In this document: in pieces, positions 60,548 to 64,000 of the stretch
Numbering within the stretch: the first letter of the stretch is position 1
How the letters are laid out: every line of letters starts with the position of its first letter
Origin: Amantichitinum ursilacus
GTDB taxonomy: Bacteria; Pseudomonadota; Gammaproteobacteria; Burkholderiales; Chitinibacteraceae
Direction of reading: 5' to 3'
Assembly: GCF_001294205.1 (NCBI RefSeq)
Contig: NZ_LAQT01000001.1
Span: 62,001-126,000, forward strand
DNA: 64,000 bases
Position numbers and translations under genes: made by a program
The notes under the pieces: model-generated
What the model was told of the DNA's origin: nothing
Databases searched by the model: none
Seen by the model: only the letters and a program-made list of their open reading frames with translations

Positions 60548-61686
60548 TTGGTGGCGTATCCCGTAATCAGCCCGGCAATGCGGTCCAGCGGCACGATGTC
60601 GTCCACGCCGCCGAGCTTGATCGCCTCTTTGGGCATGCCAAATACCACGCAGGTGTTCTCATCCTGGGCAAACGTGCGCGCGCCGGCGTCGTGCATTTCC
60701 TTCAGCCCGTGCGCGCCGTCGTCGCCCATGCCGGTCATGATAAAGCCGACCGCATTGCGCCCGGCCGACTTGGCCACCGAGCGGAACAACACATCCACTG
60801 AGGGCCGATGCCGGCTGACCAGCGGGCCGTCGATCACTTCCACGTAATATTGCGCACCGCTGCGCTTGACCAGCATGTGCTTGCCGCCCGGCGCAATCAG
60901 CGCGCGGCCTGGGCGCATGCGGTCATTGTTTTGCGCTTCTTTCACTTCCAGTTTGGACAGCCCGTTCAGCCGCGCGGCAAAGCTCGAAGTAAATTTCTCC
61001 GGCATGTGCTGCACGATGGCGATGGCCGGGCTGTGCGAGCCCATCGCGGTCAGGATTTCTTCCAGCGCCTGGGTGCCGCCGGTGGAGGTGCCTATGGCCA
61101 CGATGCGCTCGGTGGTCTGGATCATCGCGCCGCTGCCGGGGGCGTCGAGGATGGCGTCGGCGGTCAGCTTGGGCGCGTTCATGCGTTCGCCATGCAATGC
61201 GGCCTCCGAGGACGCGCGCTTGGCGGCCAGATTGGCAGCGGAGGTTGGAACCTGATTGGCGGTGGGTGCAGCGCGAATGCGGCCCAGCCGGGCGGCGGCA
61301 GCGGCGCGGACGGCCTGGATCAGGTCAGAGGCCGAATCCTGAATAAAATCGCGCACGCCGATCGAGGGTTTGGTGATGATCCCCAGCGCGCCGCTGGCCA
61401 GCGCCTGCATGGTGGTTTCCGCGCCTTTTTCGGTCAGCGAGGAGCAAATCACCACCGGCGTGGGCCGTTCCGCCATCAGCTGGCGCAAAAAGGTCAGCCC
61501 GTCCATGCGCGGCATTTCGATATCCAGCACGATCACATCGGGCCATTCGCGTTCCATTTTCTGGCGCGCAAAGATCGGATCGGGCGCGGTGCCGATAATC
61601 TGGATGTCGGCCGCCTTGGACAAGGTTTCCTGCATCACCTGCCGCACCACCGCAGAATCGTCCACGATCATGACTTTAATCGCCAT
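60544..61686 (-). CDS. cheB: Chemotaxis methylesterase/glutamine deamidase CheB
   Basis: A 380-residue response regulator that removes methyl groups from chemoreceptors. The receiver has DDS at residues 9-11 and D55 in [11 protein letters not shown]. An Ala-rich linker (about 125-190) leads to the esterase with S201 in IGTSTGG, H227 in VQHMPE and D323 in TGMGDDG, an intact triad. The ATG has the downstream REC-EAL gene coupled to its stop. It is 33 bp downstream of cheD. Confidence 0.95.
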   Translation of the reverse strand: MAIKVMIVDDSAVVRQVMQETLSKAADIQIIGTAPDPIFARQKMEREWPDVIVLDIEMPRMDGLTFLRQLMAERPTPVVICSSLTEKGAETTMQALASGALGIITKPSIGVRDFIQDSASDLIQAVRAAAAARLGRIRAAPTANQVPTSAANLAAKRASSEAALHGERMNAPKLTADAILDAPGSGAMIQTTERIVAIGTSTGGTQALEEILTAMGSHSPAIAIVQHMPEKFTSSFAARLNGLSKLEVKEAQNNDRMRPGRALIAPGGKHMLVKRSGAQYYVEVIDGPLVSRHRPSVDVLFRSVAKSAGRNAVGFIMTGMGDDGAHGLKEMHDAGARTFAQDENTCVVFGMPKEAIKLGGVDDIVPLDRIAGLITGYATK

Positions 61687-61719
61687 GGGTACTTCCTCCC
61701 GGACGCGAGCGTTGGCTCG

Positions 61720-62217
61720 CTAATCATTCATCATAGTCGGCGCGGGCGGCGCGATTCCCGCGTAATGCACCCAGACGGCGCCCGTGTCCAGATCCAGCAC
61801 AATGCGGCGCGATTCTTCGCCGCCCACATCCTCCACCGTGGCGCTCAGGCCCTGGCGTTGCAGCCAGCCGCGCGCGCCGGCGATGTTCTTGACGCCCACC
61901 GGCGTGTTGTTGCGCCGGGGCAGGCTCATAAAGCTGCCGCCGCCAAACAGCTTGTATTCAAATTCGCGCGCGGGCAGGCGGGCGTCCTGCATATAAGACA
62001 GCAGCGCGTCCATGGCGTCATCGCCGTAGCGCGGGTTAAGCAACTGCCCCGGCTGGCGCGCGCGGCCGCTGGTTGGCAGCAGAAAATGGCACAGGCCGCC
62101 CACGCGTTGGCCCGGGTGCCAGACCGTCATGGCCAGACACGAGCCCAACAAGGTATGGATGCGGCCCGGCGCCGGGCCAAACCAGATCTCGCCCGGCATT
62201 ACAAAAATACTATGCAT
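61720..62217 (-). CDS. cheD: Chemoreceptor glutamine deamidase CheD
   Basis: A 165-residue deamidase converting receptor Gln to Glu. The Cys-His-Thr triad is visible in HTLLGSCLAM (T22, C27) and GGLCHFLLP (H44). FEYKLFGGGSFM near residue 87 is the second CheD block. Its ATG lies inside the last codons of cheR (8-nt overlap), so translation is coupled. Presence of CheD with CheR and CheB gives a full receptor-adaptation set. Confidence 0.94.
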   Translation of the reverse strand: MHSIFVMPGEIWFGPAPGRIHTLLGSCLAMTVWHPGQRVGGLCHFLLPTSGRARQPGQLLNPRYGDDAMDALLSYMQDARLPAREFEYKLFGGGSFMSLPRRNNTPVGVKNIAGARGWLQRQGLSATVEDVGGEESRRIVLDLDTGAVWVHYAGIAPPAPTMMND

Positions 62218-63025
62218 GCGTTTTCCGGTAGATCGCCGTCGTGATTTGCTCCAGTCCGCTATATCGATCCAGCAAAGGCTCGGCGTGGCCCATCATCAGC
62301 CAGCCGCCGGGCCGCAATTGTTCGGTCACTTGCTCGACCACGCGCCGCTTGGTGGGCGGGTCAAAATAGATGGTCACATTGCGCAAAAAGATCACATCAA
62401 ACAGGCCGAGCTCGTGCAAAGCGCCGGTGAGATTAAACGGGCGAAAGCTGACATGGCGGCGCAGGTTTTTATCGATCAGCAAGGTGCCGTCGTAACGGCC
62501 CTTGCCTTTAAGACACCACTTTTTGAGATAGGCCGGAGGAATCCGTTCTGCCTGGTCCAGGCTGTACAAGCCACGACGCGCGGTCTCTAGCACCTGCGTG
62601 CTGATGTCGGTGCCCAGAATCTCCCACGATTGGCTGGGCGGCAGCACGCCCGCCAACACCATGGCGGCCGAATACGCTTCTTCGCCGCTGGAGGACGCCG
62701 CGCTCCACACGCGCACCTTGTCGCGGCCGGTGAGGGTAGGCGGCACCATGGCGTACAGTGCGTCAAAATGTTTGGGTTCACGAAAGAAATACGTTTCGTG
62801 CGTGGTGATCAGATCAATCAGGATCTGCAGTTCTTGCGCGTTACGGTCCTGGCGGATCAGCTCAAAATACGCGCCATAGCTTTCACACTGGTTAACGCGC
62901 AACCGTTTGCCCAGCCGCTGCGACAGCATCATCTGCTTGCTCTCGGGCAGCGACAGGCCAATGTGCTGATGCAGATAGCGCTGAAACAGTTCGAACTCTT
63001 TGCGAGTGATCGGCGTGGTGTGCAT
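62210..63025 (-). CDS. cheR: Chemoreceptor methyltransferase CheR
   Basis: A 271-residue SAM-dependent enzyme. The N-terminal helical domain has FQRYLHQHIGLSLPESKQ, the catalytic domain has THETYFFREPKHFDAL near residue 91, VRVWSAASSSGEEAYSAAM (SAM-binding; usually ASTGEEPYS, here SSSGEEAYS) near residue 118, and DVIFLRNVTIYFDPPTKRRV near residue 210. It methylates receptor glutamates. It follows cheW by 15 bp. The C-terminal beta-subdomain that binds receptor tails is present, consistent with the receptor tail seen at 63592. Confidence 0.93.
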   Translation of the reverse strand: MHTTPITRKEFELFQRYLHQHIGLSLPESKQMMLSQRLGKRLRVNQCESYGAYFELIRQDRNAQELQILIDLITTHETYFFREPKHFDALYAMVPPTLTGRDKVRVWSAASSSGEEAYSAAMVLAGVLPPSQSWEILGTDISTQVLETARRGLYSLDQAERIPPAYLKKWCLKGKGRYDGTLLIDKNLRRHVSFRPFNLTGALHELGLFDVIFLRNVTIYFDPPTKRRVVEQVTEQLRPGGWLMMGHAEPLLDRYSGLEQITTAIYRKTHA

Positions 63026-63040
63026 GAGCGGGTGGGGGTC

Positions 63041-63583
63041 TCAGTCCTCAGCCGCAGCCGCAGCCGCAGCGGGCGCGCCGGTGACCAGCGAGCTCATTTC
63101 TTCCAGCGACAACACGTGCGCCACATCCAGCAAAATCACAAACTGATTGTTGACCTTACCCATGCCGGCAATAAATTCGGCGCGCAATGGCGTGCCAAAG
63201 CTCGGCGCGGGCTCGATCTGGCTGGCGGGGATTTCGATGACGGCATTGACGGCGTCCACCAGCATGCCGACGGCGTGCGTTTCGCCGGCAAATTCCAGAT
63301 TAAGCACTACCACACAGGTTCTACGGCCCACCGGCGTGGCAGCGCGGCCAAAGCGGATCGACAGATCGATCACCGGCAACACCGAGCCGCGCAGGTTGAT
63401 GACACCGTGCACAAACGAGGGCATCAGCGGCACCTGGGTGACGGCGCTGTATTCGATAATCTCCTTGATATGGTCGATGACGATGGCGAACACTTCGGCG
63501 CCCAGCGTAAACGTCAGGTACTGCTGGTCCTCGCCGGGCAGATTGCTGCCAGCGGTGGTGGCGGGGAGGTTAGCGGCGGGCAT
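63041..63583 (-). CDS. cheW: Chemotaxis coupling protein CheW
   Basis: A 180-residue SH3-like adaptor connecting chemoreceptors to CheA. QYLTFTLGAEVFAIVIDHIKEI begins the domain near residue 20, VPLMPSFVHGVINLRGSVLPVIDL is the conserved receptor/CheA interface near residue 51, and TCVVVLNLEFAGETHAVGMLVDAV follows. It ends in an uncommon poly-Ala tail (PAAAAAAAED) encoded by a short GCCGCA-type repeat. It is 8 bp after the chemoreceptor gene. Confidence 0.94.
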   Translation of the reverse strand: MPAANLPATTAGSNLPGEDQQYLTFTLGAEVFAIVIDHIKEIIEYSAVTQVPLMPSFVHGVINLRGSVLPVIDLSIRFGRAATPVGRRTCVVVLNLEFAGETHAVGMLVDAVNAVIEIPASQIEPAPSFGTPLRAEFIAGMGKVNNQFVILLDVAHVLSLEEMSSLVTGAPAAAAAAAED

Positions 63584-63591
63584 GGTCGGCC

Positions 63592-64000
63592 TCAGAAGCG
63601 GGTGAATTCATTTTCGTCCGGATCGCCAGCCACATCATGGCGCGTGCTGGCATGGCGGACCGGGGAACGCGGTGCGGCGCCGTTGCCGTGAAAACTGCGT
63701 TTGGCCACGCCGCCCACGCGCGGCGTTACGCCTGCGCTACCGCCGCCGCCCACGCGCCCCGTCTGGCCCTCCAGCCGGAAGAAGCTGACGATGTCCTGCG
63801 CCTTGGCCGCATGCGAGCTCAGTTCTTCCGAGGTCGAGGTCAATTCTTCGGCCGAGCTGGCATTTACTTGCGTCACATTGGTCAGCTGGCTGACCGCCAT
63901 ATTGATTTGCTCGATGCCTTGCGATTGCTCGGACGACGCGGCGGCAATCTCTTGTACCAGATCGGCGGTGCGCTGGATCGACGGCAACATCTGTTCCAGC
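63592..64000 (-). CDS. Methyl-accepting chemotaxis protein, C-terminal fragment
   Basis: The reading frame is open to the right edge; only the last ~136 residues are in the window. It contains IAAASSEQSQGIEQINMAVSQLTNVTQVNA and SSAEELTSTSEELSSHAAKA, the C-terminal methylation helix of MCP signalling domains. A Gly/Arg-rich linker then leads to DPDENEFTRF. The final aromatic-x-x-Phe pentapeptide (EFTRF) resembles the NWETF-type tether for CheR and CheB, and both genes are in the same operon. Sensor part unknown. Confidence 0.92.
   Translation of the reverse strand, partial: LEQMLPSIQRTADLVQEIAAASSEQSQGIEQINMAVSQLTNVTQVNASSAEELTSTSEELSSHAAKAQDIVSFFRLEGQTGRVGGGGSAGVTPRVGGVAKRSFHGNGAAPRSPVRHASTRHDVAGDPDENEFTRF

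Noticed and set aside
60808-62244. 478-codon plus-strand frame opposite cheB and cheD
   Set aside because: Antisense to two genes with intact catalytic residues; no support of its own.
1-64000. tRNA or rRNA genes, CRISPR arrays, prophage or insertion sequences
   Set aside because: No cloverleaf-like blocks, regularly spaced repeats, transposases, integrases or phage genes were recognised by eye. A covariance-model scan would be needed to exclude small RNAs.

Overview
The window reads as about 64 kb of chromosome from a GC-rich betaproteobacterium. The conserved blocks surE-pcm-nlpD-rpoS and ribF-ileS-lspA-ispH, a complete ccoNOQP/GH/IS cytochrome cbb3 locus, an E. coli-type QueF, a PEP-CTERM exoprotein and a lipid A aminoarabinose cluster fit a free-living, flagellated, microaerobic member of the Neisseriales (Chitinibacteraceae/Chromobacteriaceae-like). 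That placement is inferred from gene content and protein similarity, not from rRNA. I saw no rRNA, tRNA, CRISPR, prophage or insertion sequence. Coding density is high and most transcripts end at clear stem-loop terminators.

Region by region. 0-3.2 kb: the 5' end of selO, ybaK, a PduO-type cobalamin adenosyltransferase and an ArnT-like glycosyltransferase. 3.2-9.4 kb: a minus-strand L-Ara4N operon (arnT, an ArnF-like flippase subunit, arnB, arnC, then ArnA split into two overlapping genes), with no arnD. 9.5-14.5 kb: a hybrid histidine kinase, then a co-oriented pair made of an MpaB/DUF2236 oxygenase and a seven-helix membrane protein resembling transmembrane terpene cyclases. 14.6-21.9 kb: O-antigen ligase and a GT4 transferase, a TPR-glycosyltransferase and PBP1A. 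21.9-26.4 kb: serB, a UPF0149/SEC-C protein, a LysE-type exporter, folA, gph and rpe. 26.4-30.6 kb: apaG and the surE-pcm-nlpD-rpoS block. 30.7-36.8 kb: an M16 peptidase, dapD, msrA, queF and a LexA-like repressor with its own operator pair. 37-39.9 kb: a nidogen-like PEP-CTERM protein, dusC and uppP. 39.9-48.8 kb: two FixH paralogues and the cbb3 oxidase structural and assembly genes, with a perfect FNR/Anr box before ccoN. 48.8-49.5 kb: gene-free, apparently decayed sequence. 49.5-55.7 kb: ispH, lspA, ileS, ribF and flgA. 55.9-59.2 kb: rmuC, an alpha/beta hydrolase and a YiaA-type membrane protein. 59.3-64 kb: a minus-strand chemotaxis operon (mcp, cheW, cheR, cheD, cheB, then a REC-EAL protein).

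Several functions interlock. Envelope assembly and modification recur throughout: Ara4N-lipid A, O-antigen ligation, PBP1A, UppP, NlpD and LspA. The respiratory block is a self-contained microaerobic oxidase module under oxygen control. The chemotaxis operon carries its full adaptation set (CheR, CheB, CheD) plus a c-di-GMP phosphodiesterase-like protein translationally coupled to cheB.

The most unusual points are the oxygenase/terpene-cyclase-like gene pair, the arn cluster with a split ArnA and no deformylase, the LexA-like repressor whose GAAC-N4-GTTC box lies between its own -35 and -10, and a roughly 95-100 bp palindromic repeat family (four copies seen), two copies of which sit exactly between convergent genes.
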